This document shows positions 48,866-63,800 of a stretch of DNA of 64,000 bases, piece after piece. The stretch is from Sympetrum striolatum. Lineage: Eukaryota; Arthropoda; Insecta; Odonata; Libellulidae. The notes beneath the pieces are model-generated. The model made no database searches. It was not told the origin of the DNA and saw only the letters and a program-made list of their open reading frames with translations. The stretch is from positions 89,818,254-89,882,253 of the forward strand of contig OX388343.1 of NCBI GenBank assembly GCA_947579665.1, given 5' to 3'. Numbering within the stretch: position 1 is the stretch's first letter; the number at the start of each line of letters is the position of its first letter. A program made the position numbers and the translations under genes.

Positions 48866-51800
48866 CTGGAAAGTTATATTTGATGAATTTTAAGAGTCCA
48901 TAAAATATAATTTTCACAAAGAAAAATGCAATTTCATTCTTTCTTCAAAAATAACTTTTTCTGGATTTCCTCAAAAGTTACATACCAGAATTATCTCAAA
49001 GAGGATTCCTTCAAAGAAAATTACTTTTGTTGCTTTTAGATATCTCCAAAAAAAATCTTTTAAGTTCAAATTAAACTCAAATGTTTCTTTATTTTTGTGC
49101 CATATATTCAAACAGATTTGTTTATATGCATATGATGAATATTGATGTAATTTATTGTGCTCAAAGAAAGCGGCTCCATCTATTGTAAATTAAATTGTTT
49201 GTGGCATAGATAGTATTGGAGAGTAGGATTAGGAACAAATGTAGGTTTCGGAGATTGAGATGGTTTTGCAGGTTTCGCATACGAAAGCCTTGTCACTGAA
49301 TCCATCATATCAGCCAGCTTTTGCATTGGCCTTGGTTGCATCTTTGGCATCACTGCTTTCCTCGGAAGGGTTAAGTTCGATTAGATAAATAGCATAAGAC
49401 CTTAAGGCGCTCACCTGTCACGTAGCTCGCCACCAGTCCGACGACAAGGGTAATGAGGCAGCCAAAAATACTGTAATACATGTATGACATTGCGTACAGC
49501 TTGGTGAGAAAGTCCCTGAAAATAAATGTGGAATTTTCGCTTCATTTTAATATTTCTTGAGTTACAAAGTCGGCTTTTGGGATCCCGCCAAGGTGCTTAA
49601 TAGGATCGATGCTACAAGGAATTCTTGCGGAGGGTTCCGACGATGGTACTTATGTACTTAAGGGAGAAAGAACGTGGTCGCCTTGGCCCTTGCATGATAT
49701 AGCTTGCTGTTCAATAGAACAAAAACGATATTAAAGGTCAATTCCTCCCAAAATTTTGTGGAATAATATAATTAATGAAAACCTGCAATGTTTGATTGAG
49801 AGGTGTTTTGCTATACTCTTATCAAAAATGCTTATGACACTAATAATTAAAATTATGATCACATTTTTAGAAATGAATTTTGATGCCTAAAGCTGAACAA
49901 AATCGAATCATAACTGAAAAATAGTTAAAGAATAGTAATATCCATCTCTGATATCAATATATATATATATATAAGTATGATTTATGGTTTAGTTTGTTCA
50001 TTCAGTATTATCCATAATAAAAATAGAAGCTAATAATTTAGTCTCAACTTTGTGGTATGTTTCCATCTAAAATAATATTTTACTACTCTTTATCGCTTAT
50101 GTATTTATAATTCTCTTGGATACATTCATATGAAAATATGGTTCACTATCCAAATAAATTTTTACATAAATGAATCAATGATTGCTAAGAATAGAAAACG
50201 AACTGTCAATCATGGGAGATATTAATTTCGAACTTCCGTAGGGCATTCATTACTTTAGTACTCCTTCGCAACCTTGAATCCTCTTAGCCTCGTGTTGCCA
50301 TAAAAGTGCGATTTACATATCGTACTTATCTCGCTTTATTACCTCGTACAAATCTGATCTTTTAAAAAGGGAAAACAGGCAACAGCACCACTGTCTTAAA
50401 AATTCAATTAGCGTTGACCAACATTGGACACTCAAATAATAATTGTGGTGAAAGTACGGTGATAAATTACGGAGACGCCGAAAGGTTAATTCTAATAAAC
50501 ACTTACCTCTAAACTATACCTCTTTTTTAGTGATCAGAGAACGCCAGCACTCAAATATATTGTTAGTAAAGATTAAAATTGGTATCTTTTTTTCCTTAAG
50601 AGTATACTTACCAATGAGTAAAATGGAAATTATGAGTTATATTTCCGGAAAGCCCTGAGAATTCACAGTTCTCAATCGTTAAACGGTGATATTACTTAGC
50701 GACTCGGATATTAAGTTTAGTCATGTACCACCATTGGTAATTGTTGTATCAAACAGAAAAGTCTAGGGCAATACGAGTACATTTATACTACCCCGTGTTA
50801 CAGTAAGAATGCCTCGTTACATATTTAAATATATATCCCTATTATCTTTCTGAAATATCATTTTTTTTATTTTCAGATGAATGTAAAATATGAGCGGTCT
50901 ATTACTTTATATGTTGAAGTTGTGAGCATCTGCTTACAATAAAAATCTATATTTTCAAATTATATGAGCAACACTAACAATTCAATCCTATTTTTTAAGT
51001 GTTTCGATAGATTTGGTAATATCGCACAAGAAAACCCACCGGTGATCAAACCCCGGGACCGCTTTCGCGAAAGCCGATCACCTTGGCTATCCGAGAGCAC
51101 TATTTAGCCTTAATTATAACATCAGCAAGAAAGGACATTAAGCGAAAGTATTCCATCATGTACCTCTCCTGTCATAATTTAATGATAATAATTGCAAAGA
51201 TAACATATAGATCGATTAATCAGCATTGAAATATCTCTTAGTGAATTATATTCAATTTATCTTTGTCACGGCATCAATTAACTCACTTATTTATCCATCT
51301 TTCATCCTAAATAGACTTGCTTTTGATTCACATTCGGATTTGGTAGTTTCCTTCTTTCATCCTGAATATCTTTTAAATATGTGAGGTTTATCTAATTAAT
51401 GGTATCAAGTTTCAGACTTACGTGTTTTGATTCCCCACAGCAGCATTTTCATTTAGGTCGCTAACGTTGATTACGTCGTAAGTAAACTGTTCCTCGGAAT
51501 AATTTCTCCAGGCATTCCCATTGAACTGGATGATTCTCGTAACAGACTCATTAAACCCTACGAAAGACTCGTTGCAACCGGATATAGACGTGGGCAGGGG
51601 ATGAACTGGTGTCTTAACTCCACTCGTATCGGTGGCCAGTGCCCCAATCGCCACCCAAAACGTAAGTATGTGGCCCGCCAAAGCACCGACGACCACTCCC
51701 TGAAAAGGTTCAAAACGGGTTCTTTAATTTTTAATCCTCGGTAGCAATATTTCATGAATTACAATAGCTTAATTTTTAATCCAGGGTAGTACAAGCGGTA

Positions 51801-54800
51801 AAAGTGATGAATAATGATTGCTACGCACGCCGCCCACCAAGTCAAAGTTTAAATTTCTGAAGTTATTCAACACACTGCAATAAAAATAATGTCACCTAAA
51901 TCCTTATGTGGAAATAGGAGTAACCGGTTCAAACCAACTTAGCGCACGAGGGCCACATGTAATCCACCAGGCCTCACCTTCCAGCCTCCTATAGACTTTG
52001 AAGATTACAATTATTTATGATGTATGACACAATTTTAAGTTTTGAATGAAAAAAAAACCAGAATCAGTAGATAGTCGTAGTTTTCCCCAGGTGCACCCCT
52101 TAAAAACGTCCAAAGGTGCCTTTCACCTTTGTTCTTCCCTTCACGTTTGATCTGCAGGCCTATCCTAAATGATTATTAACAATAGTGAATGCCATTATTA
52201 TTAGTCATAATGAATTCAAACTTAAGAATAACGATTTATTCAACTAAATGGGTTAAAAGTTTGGATTTTTTTCTCTTAAGAACAAAAACATTTGCCGAAT
52301 TAAATTCTTCTTACTAAAATATCTTACCCTTTTATTGTTGGCATTATTTTCGTACCGATGTTATTAATTATTTAAACAAGATGTGGTTACGGGAAGTATT
52401 ATGCTTACGTGGAAGCTCTTAAGCAAATAGTCTTAGAGTCTTTCCTTATAAAATAATCTGAAATGCTAATTTATCTGTAGATTTATGAATCGTATTTATA
52501 GTATATACTCATTAGGATACTTTGTATCACACTTTATCTATCTGAATTACAATCAGAACGTGTATACAAAGAAACAATGGATTTCAACAGAGTTAATTTT
52601 ATTCTTAAATTGAGTAATAAGTCTTTACTCGCTACGTGTATGATGTAAGGAGTGTGTTTCTGTAATGACTCTCTCTAATAAGTGTAGCAAATTGCCTTGA
52701 AAGTCATATTATGTGCCATCTAGCGCTTACGTAGCTATCACAGGTATTACACCAAGTCACAGAGAATACGGGCACTCGGAGACGCATATCATCATTTCAT
52801 CAGAAGGAATAGAATAAAATGGAATGTATCTTTCTGCATTTCAGAGCTTTTCATTAACTATTGATCAAGACGCCGTCTCGAAGGGACTTAGAACTTCCCT
52901 TTTGGCGATTCATGTACAGCTCCCAGCAAAAAAATCGAACGGCGTACTCTTAGCTGCATAAGATTGAGGGGCTTCGAAATACAGCGCTTGGCAACACCGT
53001 ATGGCCAAGAGATAAGGTTGGCTCTTATCTGAGATCCTCGGGAATGCTATACAAGCGATTTCTGGAACCTTTTCGTTAAATAGTAAGGTATTACATTTTG
53101 AAAAGGACAATGGCTGTCAGTTGGAAACAGATTCCTCTCTATTAGTCCCAACATTTTCCACCTTCACATCATTTCTGGATCCCTTAAGTATTGACGGCTA
53201 CAAAACATTTATATAATAACATTTATTGTTAAATTGAAGTATAAATTACGTTCAATTGGTCTGAATATAAAAAAGTCACAAAGGTTCATTTAGTAGGAAA
53301 CGCTCATTTTTTAAATTTCATTCGTCGCAGTTAAAAGATTACATCATATTTTTAAATGAATGAGGATTTTGAATTTGCTCATACCATATTTCCATAAATA
53401 AGTTAATGTAATATATTTACGATACGATTATCTGAAGAATATCACAATCACGTAGAGCACATAGATAACTCAGTATTTCTCGCTTTCATCTGTGGTAGTA
53501 TTTTATAAGTGATTCGACAGCGTAGGATATTTCGCGCGTAGTGTCCCACCGGGAATCGAGCCCGGGACCGCTTTCATCCAAGTCGAACGCGCGTTCCATT
53601 TCCCTTTCCGGAGTCTCTCTCCATATTGGCATTAAAAGCCCTCGAGTGTTCCGATCTACCTGGCCTATCATTACAATTATCATCATGTCGGACATCGCTT
53701 AATCGTTTTGGCGAACACCATACTGCCCGGGCTGCGGAGCATATGACCTATGAGGTAAATACCATTATTTTATGTTAGACCTTAGACAGATTATGACACT
53801 CCAGGTAGTTTCATTATTCGATTCTTGCGGTTGCAGACAAAATGGTGAGGGAAAAATTAAAATTTAGAGTGTTTGCGGAAAATCGCGAAACGTTACAGCT
53901 AGGTAGTTTCAATGTTCAAATCTCGGATTCTCACCGTCATCCCAAGAGCGAAAGTCATAAAGAAATAAAGCTAGTCATAGTAAACTGATGAATTATTTGT
54001 AATAAGCAAGCGTAATATTCGACTTAACTAGAAAGACATGTGCCGGCATAATTTTAGGAAATAAAAATTGTATTTACGAAGAAATAGCGACCAGTGAGAT
54101 TTTTCTCCGAATTTCACAGTGTATCATAAGGACCGAGACAGCCGAATATGAGGCGGAGTATTTGTCGCTGTGAGAAATATTTTAATAATTAATCCAGAAA
54201 ACCTTAAAAGCCGGGCGAACAGCAAGACTATTTGCTGTTCAGCAGTGACGTAGTGTCCATTGGGTTCACTGGTTCACTGAACCCCCTGAGAAAACTACTG
54301 CACTATTTTTCTATATACCAATGTTCTTACAATAACCCAAATATCCTTGACACCAATCACAGGGCCTATTTTTGTTTTGTTGAGTCGCGATTCCTGCCGC
54401 TTTTGATTCCAACTAGCTTGACTTCGCGCGAGGTTCACTTTCTTACGTGAGCCCCTTCAGCTGACGCATTATGGGTGAAGAGCGGTGAGGGGAAAGAGGG
54501 GCATACGGCCTTTAAACATGAGCCGATCGCTGCACTACGTTGCAGCGACAGCCGACGAGAATGGCTTCATAAAATTTTCGGAAATTTGTTTGAGGCACTT
54601 CCCGGCAAATTAGAGAGTTGAAATTCGAGAGTTCGTGGAAGCTGTGCATACCCAACGAAAACTACAAACACACCCTCGAAGATTATCCTTGGTTCGACGC
54701 TAGGCAAGGGCAAATATTCTCCTAATTAAAATGCATTGCGGCGATTTTTCAGTTTTTTTAATGCCTTCTATAAATACATTACGTATAAGCTGATTAACTT

Positions 54801-57800
54801 TTCCCTGATGATCCATGGTTCGATTCCAGAGAACCATTTACATTCTTCTATGCATTGCAAATGGGGATAGTGGAATTTTATTTTAGGATCGTCCCGGTAT
54901 GATATCGACGTAAAACTTTAGATTAAAAGCTATGTAATGGCTACTCATGATACGGAGCAATATTGTGAATTTACGGATTTCGTTCGCATCCAGTCTACAC
55001 ATTCAGTTACGTTGTTGTGGTTGCTTGTGGCGTATTCAGCACACAAACCTACTGCGTTACGTGTTTGTGAACAGATTTTCTTGCTCTTCACGATGACTAG
55101 TGTCCAATTTCTGAAAGACATTAATATTTTCTCTCTTTCTGTCTAAGAAAAGTGTGCAATAAAAGAAGTAGGGAGGCCTATTCCTTTGCTGAAGCTATCT
55201 CAGAGTCAGTAACAGATACTGCCGAGTGTTTAAGCAAAAATATATGAGAGAAACAGTTAGATTTGTGGCTGTTACTCTTCCAATAGGCTATACTGTTTCC
55301 CCTGTTTGCTCTTTGCGAAAGACAAGGACGCGACCTGGACGAAAATAGGTGTGTTTGATTTAAGGCATCTCAAAAAATTACAAAGCATGATCTTTCGAAT
55401 CCAGGTAAAAATGCCACGGGCAAAATTGCCACCGAACTCAACCTATCGGCTTTTAGCCAAAGTTATCTTTAAGTGCCAAGTGGAAAACAATGCCGATATG
55501 TGATCTAATAATTATGAAAATTCTGCTGTGACATTTTTACCTTCCACAGAATTCCAGTGTGGAATATTTACCGTGGTATTTTTACCTATCAAAATGTTTG
55601 GCATTTTTACCTGTGATATTTTTACCGATCACCGATCTTTCAGTTTTGGGTAAAATGGTGATCAAAAATAATTCAACCTTGAATAATACAATTTAAGGTA
55701 ATTGATTTACTTTCTAATGATTATATTTTATTTTTCAGCAAATAAATACAACTTAGTCAAAAGGTATTTTGGTCTTTAAAAATACATACGAAGAAATATG
55801 AAGCAAGAATTAAAAAAAGCTCAATTTTCGTGAATGTGGGGATTTTGTGCAACAAAGTCATATATTGATTCAACCCGAAATTTTTATTTTCATATTTCTA
55901 CTGCTTTTATCAGCGGTTGTTGTGAATTATCCTGCGTCCATGAAAGCAGAGGCAATATTCCAGTACGCGCCACAATATTCAACCATATTCGCAGCCACTT
56001 TAAAAAAATACGGCTTTTGAAGTGAACCCCCTGTTTTTTTAGTTACGCGCCGCCACTGGTGTTCAGTGTCATATAGACACTGTAAGAAAACGTATTTCTC
56101 TCTTTCTATCGCCCTTCCGACGGTGGCGACAATTCCCCAGTTGGTCTCTGTGGGACACTGAGAAAATTCTAGGAGAGTAAACTCAGTGCAACTGTATCAG
56201 TAGGTGGGGATACTAATCTACCAGATATAAACTGGACAAAAATATCCTTAAGTAGCAATAGTCGAGATAGAACTTCATCGCTGAAATTAATATAATTATT
56301 ATCTGTATTCGCGCTCGAACCGGTAAAGGCAGAAAGGACTCGAGTAACTCCTCACGAAAAAGATAATATGCTAGATCTCCTTGCCATTAGCCATTCTCAC
56401 ATAGTGAACAGTAACAATGTGATGAAGGCATATCCGATCATAAAATAATAACAGCAGTGCTCAAGATAGATGCTCTCTGAGTTTTAAACCCCTCCCGTCT
56501 CTTATGTATCTTTAAAAAGCCAACTTCCCCGCATTTAAGGTGTTTGTTGAAAGTAAAAGTGAAACTCTTATCCGTTTCATTTGCAATAATTCATTAGATA
56601 ACAGTTGGTCTGCAAATCTCCGCAACCTTCGAGAAGTTATCTCTAAATTTGTTCCGACGAAAAATTTTCGATATCGTCAACAACTGCGATAAGTAAAACA
56701 TTCCCTCCTAAGGAAACAAAGAGCGTTAAATTCTTATATGAAATCTTTTCCACGCAATAAAAGAAAATGCAAAGAGCGTCGGCATAAATATTTAGATATC
56801 AGGAGTGGAGCCAAGATTGAAGTCCACAATGAATTTGATGATTACAGCTCAGTCACGTTACGCGCGCGTATCGCGATACTATCGTGATAGTAAGAAGATA
56901 ATAAGAAATATCCTCGACCAGAAGGCATAACTACCTTCGTTATATCTACGCTTGCAGATGAGCTTGCCTTCCTCTTCTCTGTTTTATTTAGTAAATCTTT
57001 AGATGAACATTTGGTTCCAGTCTAGTGGAGAAAAGCGCGCATTTCTCCAGCACGTACCGGAAAAGGGGCGTAAGACAAAGCCGGACGATTATCAACCGAT
57101 ATCGTTAACATCTATATTTTTTAAGATTCTTGAGCGCATAATATTCAGTTACTTGATGCGTTTTCACGGCGATAATGTTGCAATCACGTGCAGTCAACAA
57201 GGTTTCCGCAAAGGCTGCTACTTGGCTATAAGATGAAATAGCGAAATAAAATTTCACTTGTTGCCTAGCTGTATCCTTTAGTTTTGAATAAAGAAACGAC
57301 TCAGCTACGATATATTCATAAATTATGAGAAATCTTAAACAAGGGTGTATTTCCACAGCTTTTTTTAATACGTATGGAGAAACTCCAGCATCGTTGTCGG
57401 TGGCAGTGAGAACGGGCCCCCATTCCACCTTTCCCCTCCATTTCCACCTCCAACCACGAAGCTGAGAAATCAGGGAGATGCGAAAATGTAAGAGGAAACC
57501 CAGATAATTGATAGCATTATCTTAAAAGTCAAGCAAGTGACGTATCTGGCAAAAGATGAAGCACAGCTTGGCCATCGGACTTTCCGGAATCTCTTTACAT
57601 TTAGATCTTCACCTAGCTAGTCGCCATCGGCATATGGCAGAAGCAGCTTTAGAGGGTAACATTGATCGTATACCATGTTTTCCTCTCTGATGCTTCGCGG
57701 AGAGAAAGACCAGTTATTTTCGTAACTTGATTGCAATGCAAATGTTTATAAGAGGCTTTCGTAAAATTTCCCCAATTGCGAGACTGCTGTATAATTTAAC

Positions 57801-60800
57801 CGCTTACCTGGCGCGCCCGGTTATATCCGTAATCCGATATCGCTAAAATCGAGACATGCCCGAATATATCCGTTAAAATCTCTCGTTTTCGCTATGGACG
57901 AATCATACACATCTTTTTCCGCCCTTTGCTCTTAACTTTAGGTTTTAGTTCTTCGAGGCCACAAACAGACCTTGCGGATGGTATACAAACTTCTTCCAAA
58001 GGTTCCATCATTGATTACATGATTTGTGCTCGTTTACAAATTGACTAAATTTGGCGAGTTTATGAAATCTTCATAAGCAGACGGAAGATCATATTTTTCA
58101 TTATATGGTCCGTTCTTGCGTAAGTATATGACTATAAAAGGAGCACTATTTATTTTTACAGACAATTTAATGCAAATTACAGCAAGCTTATGGGGATAAC
58201 TATTGCTTTCCCGATAAAACTTTATCAACCGTATTTTAGTAGTAACGCTCTGGTTACTGTATGAAACTTTTATACATTTGGAGATAACATGAAAACTAAT
58301 AATTTATGTTCATTTTGTTAACATAGTAGTAGTTTTATCCTGAATATCATACATAAGATTATAATATTTTATCACCTAAATTTCTCACGGCATTTTCTCT
58401 AGTCTGCGTGATAAAAGTCGCTGACGCGTACGCGATTAAGACCAACATCGGAGGATGGTCTCTGAATTTCCGCTGTCGAATCACTTATAAAATACTATTA
58501 CACATAAAAACGAGAAATAAAAAACATTGCGTTATCGATATGCCTTGCATGAATGTGATTTTCCTCAAACAATCGTAGGGTAAATATTTTACTACATTAA
58601 TTTATTTACGTTTAAATGGAACGAACGAAGCTCTAAAAATTATGGTTTCCTAAAACATGAACCTTTATAACTTTTTTAAATTCAGAGTAATTCGAATTGT
58701 GAACTCGAGTTTTGAACATTGAAACTACCTCGCTGTAACGTTTCGTGATTTTCCGCAAACACTCATAATATTATTTGTTTCCTCACCATTTTGTCTCCAA
58801 CCGCAAGAATCGAATAATGAAACTGCCTGGGGTGTCATAATCTGTCTAAGGTCTAAACTAAAATAATGGTATTTACCTCATAGGTCATATGCTCCGCAGC
58901 CCGGGCAGTATGGTGTTCGCCAAAACGATTAAGCGATGTCCGACATGATGATAATTGTAATGATAGGCCTGGTAGATCGGAACACTCGAGGGCTTTTAAT
59001 GCCAATATGGAGAGAGGCTCCGGATAGGCATTTGGACAGCGCGTTCGACTTGGATGAAAGCGGTCCCGGGCTCGATTCCCGGTGGGACACTACGCGCGAA
59101 ATAACCTACGCTGTCGAATCACTTATAAAATACTACCACAGATGAAAGCGAGAAATACTGAGTTATCTATGTGCTCTACGTGATTGTGATATTCTTCAGA
59201 TAATCGTATCGTAAATATATTACATTAACTTATTTATGGAAATATGGTATGAGCAAATTCAAAATCCTCATTCATTTAAAAATATGATGTAATCTTTTAA
59301 CTGCGACGAATGAAATTTAAAAAATGAGCGTTTCCTACTAAATGAACCTTTGTGACTTTTTTATATTCAGACCAATTGAACGTAATTTATACTTCAATTT
59401 AACAATAAATGTTATTATATAAATGTTTTGTAGCCGTCAATACTTAAGGGATCCAGAAATGATGTGAAGGTGGAAAATGTTGGGACTAATAGAGAGGAAT
59501 CTGTTTCCAACTGACAGCCATTGTCCTTTTCAAAATGTAATACCTTACTATTTAACGAAAAGGTTCCAGAAATCGCTTGTATAGCATTCCCGAGGATCTC
59601 AGATAAGAGCCAACCTTATCTCTTGGCCATACGGTGTTGCCAAGCGCTGTATTTCGAAGCCCCTCAATCTTATGCAGCTAAGAGTACGCCGTTCGATTTT
59701 TTTGCTGGGAGCTGTACTAAGGACTATACTACAATCAAAATGTCTGATTGATTTTCGTGAGAAATGTAGGGTATCGTCCAAAGAATAGAAGAAGAATAAT
59801 TACAATTAATTACAGAATTAACAATACTAAAATAAATGGCTAATCGCTTTATGGATGAGCGCTCAAAGATTGAATTATGCCCTTCAACCTGTTATGGCTC
59901 AAATACCGATTATACCCTGTATGTGTATACAATATTTTTGAAGCTTAACAGCAATTGTGGAGAATCAAGCCAATTCTGGTTTTAAAATATCTTAGAAATA
60001 TACCACTATGCTCACTTTAAATATCTTTGCATTAAAAAATCTTATGGTTCACAATTAAATATCATTTGATCAGATAATAGAGCGAAAATTGTACCTTATC
60101 TGCTGATGGCGATCTAATTACGGCAGCTAATGCGGCCCACTGGTAAAAGGGATTATAGCTGATGTGGTGGTTGCATAAGATCAAGGATAGGTGCATTAGG
60201 TTTAGTAGTTACCCGTGGTTACCCGTGGTTACCCATTACATCTTGTAGAAATCAATTTATACGGACGTTGCATATAATGTTAGCACATCATCCAACTTAT
60301 TAGCTCAAAGAGAAAAGTATTTGCAAACAAAGCGCCCAACATCTCTATGTCCGATTTATACTAACGGATCTCTTATTGCAAATCGGTCCGGTAGATAATT
60401 AGGTAAGGCATATGCATCACCATATAAGTATCATAGAAATGCAATTCAACCTGATTTTAGCTTGTGCTCTACTGCATATCCTAGGCAACTCTCTTTCTCT
60501 AAGAGGTTATCGACTTACAGAGGCGATTTCCGCCTTCAATCCGCCTTTCCTATGCGCTTTCTTTGGTTGTGGAATGAGAATATATTTTTGCCATCACTTA
60601 TCCTCCAGGGTGTTTCGTTTCAGCGTATCACACGTAATAGTAGTTCTAAAAACGGATGAAAAATTTGTTTACCTGCTGCTAAATTTCATTCATTCTTTGC
60701 TTCGATTAGTAACATTTTTCTATTCATTCAGAATATTTCTCCACCATTCAATGAACAGTTACTTTCAAAAGTGAGCAATTGGAAAAACGATGAGAACTCA

Positions 60801-63800
60801 TTCGTTTCTACATAAATTCTACTGATTATTAATAGGAGGCCTATGACTTCATTAATAAAATATGATGAGGGATTGAATTTTAACCAACCGGGAAAATTAT
60901 TATTTGGAATTTTTTCCTTAAAATAATTTCATTGAGCGATCTATGAAATAATCATTTTTGATAAAATTGTGATTATGAGGTAAAATTTAGGTATTAATAA
61001 ATTTTATCTCATTTTACATACATAACCATCTCCTCAGCATGAAATTGCTAGACTGTTTCTATATTGAATCAAATGAGTAGCATTGAAAGTTTTATGCTAT
61101 GAATACTGAGCCTGCGATCTCTATAAAGTTAACATAGCCGTATTTTAATATAATAGCTATGAGGGTCATACAAATTTCTCAAAATCTCACCTCTCTCTAG
61201 AGAATGTGAGTCATACTGAAATGATAAATGCTGAGTAAAAACCACTTGCAGTCTACGTTTATTGAATTTTATTATCGCCGTCATCTGGGCGTTGATTGAA
61301 TTTTATCAACGCCGTTGGAGTGAGAGAATGGGTGGAATTCGATTCCAAAAAAAAAGGAATGAGCAAACGGCATTCCGCTCAAAAGACAGATTCCAAGTGC
61401 ATCCGTGACGAAAATGCCGATTTAAGTCTTTTCTCCTTTATTTTCCCCTTCGCCCACGTTGTTCTCGTCTCCTACCCTTTCGAAGTCCTGTTTCATTACA
61501 TTTTTTACGATCCTTTTCAGGTTCGAAACCGTCCGAAAAACGCCTAACTCCGAGACGGAATGACAGAGGTCAGGAAATGTAAATAGGCGACGTAGCGAGG
61601 TCGTCCCCTCTCGGTGAAGGACGTCTGCAACTCTTCCGCAAAACATTCCCAAAATTTTTACCGGTATTCTCAGGGTCTTGGATCGTCGACAGGATTCCAG
61701 GAGTTTTTTTAGCCGGTCTCTCGATCGTTTTGTTTTTGTGTCGCTGAACCAGCTGAATGCTAAAAGAAACTGGAATCGTCAATGTTCGTCTTCATCAAAG
61801 CCCAAGGTTCTTGGGTTCAATCTCCGAAAAAATTCGGAGTTTAAAATAGGATTCTGGGTTGTCGAAATTCAAGGTGGCTACTGAAAAATGTCTTTCTAGC
61901 TGACAAATCTTTAATGCAAAAGCCCATGTAATCCATCCCGTTTAATCCATTTAAATACAATAATATATTAGGTTACAAATGTCAGATTTGATAATGCCTC
62001 TCGCTGTTAACAACCACCAAAAGTTTCAACTTTCCTTAGTTGTAGTTATAAGTAAAATATAGAAGAAAACACTTTTATTGATCCTCAGTAGGTAGTCAGT
62101 CTTATCACGAGCCAGAAATCTTCAGTCACAAAAAATCTCATAATTACTCCTAATTTTTCATTCGAGTTCAAGAAAATATAAATTGGTAGCTATCGACATC
62201 CTCTAGGTTTATTCTATTTTTTTATTTATTTAGCACGAACAGGTCTAACAGGTAACCCTACTGAGATACTTTATAATAAATTTAACATATACGCCCATAT
62301 CAACTCAAAGAAATACTGTACGAAACAGTATTGCTTAAGTACTACAGTGAGGTCCAATCACTAACTTTATTTCCTTGAAATTCTTGGATGAATATCATGT
62401 TTATATCACGTTTCTTTTCAAGAAGGAAGATAATTTCCTGATTCCCCCTCTAGTCTCGGGGCGCTGTCTTGTTCTTACGTCAGCGGGCGGCTTAACCAGC
62501 CACTCTCAACCTATAGCGAATTGACTAATCTTATCCGGTCGATCTTTACCTACCATCTTCAGAAAAAGGTGCTCTGGTACCGAGACCTTGTTGATAGCGG
62601 CAATCCTTGAGATAAAACGTGTTTCGGATAAATTACCGATCCAAATAAGATTCCTATTGATACTCGTAGGCTCCTTGGCTTTCTCCGTATTTCTTTTCAA
62701 AGTCAGTGACTTTAAGATTAAAGTTCAGTACCTTCATAAAATATAGTTACATCGATACGATCTTTTCATAGATTTTCTTCTACTAAGTATGTGATCAATA
62801 AATCTCTACAAAAATAATTTTCAGCAACTTTAGCTACACTTTCATTTTTCGTGCGCAATACGCATATTAACATAATTTCATAATATTTGGATTTATAGAT
62901 TTGCTCATTACGAATTTCCTTCTGAATTAATATTTTTATCATCAAAGATAAATCTATCAACATTGTTATAAAATAGTTAGTTTATTTTGAATTAATAATA
63001 ATAATAAGTTTGTCATGGAAATTTGTTACATCGTTAAAGATCATAAACATAATGAAAAATTCTTAGCGTGCTATCTAAATGTATTATATTAGTAAATCAA
63101 TAAATATCCTTGCGCAAGAATCTCCGTTTCTTGTCTAAAGATGCCTTCTATTAAAACATGATAAATTAAAATCGCTTTATAAAAGAATATAAATATTTCT
63201 TCTAAATCTTGTTAAATTAAATATCCTATTGAATAGTGACGGCATTATCTTTTCCTCTGACTTTTTATATAGTTTAAAACGATACTTTTTTATATTAATT
63301 ACCGCACGGATGCTGAGAAACAAGCGGTGCAGTGATGTACGTACTACCTATTGATCCAAAATATTTCCTTTATGTATCATTACTTGAGGACGAAAACACT
63401 CAAAACTAGCTAATTGTGCATTGATTATCTTATGTGCTGAATTCTCGTGCCCAAGAAATGTTCGTTGAAGGTCTTCGATCATTTAAGTAAGGGAGGAGTA
63501 TCTAAAGTCAAGGTCTGTAATTGAAAATGCGATGATTTAGCTCTATGGAGGCCTTAAGTCAGGAAGTGGAGCTATTTAGACTGAAATAAGGTAGCGATGG
63601 CTAAATAAAAAGTAGAGAGTGTCCTTAAAAGTCATGATTAGAATGATAACATCTTTAGTCTTCTAATTTCTCATTCATATGACGTAGGTACGTTCATTAT
63701 TGACTGAAATCCTCGACCTCAAAACTATGACAGATTCATCCCATTATTTACCATCTCTCTCCAACTTCGAGAAGGCTATTTTATAAAAATCGCTTAACTC

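Noticed and set aside
52910..53110. 66-codon minus-strand frame repeated identically at 59521-59751
   Set aside because: The identity is explained by the inverted DNA duplication; no family, splice or codon evidence supports a protein.
53486..53695. 69-codon frame repeated at 58936-59145
   Set aside because: It runs through a tRNA-derived SINE head and is a by-product of the repeat.
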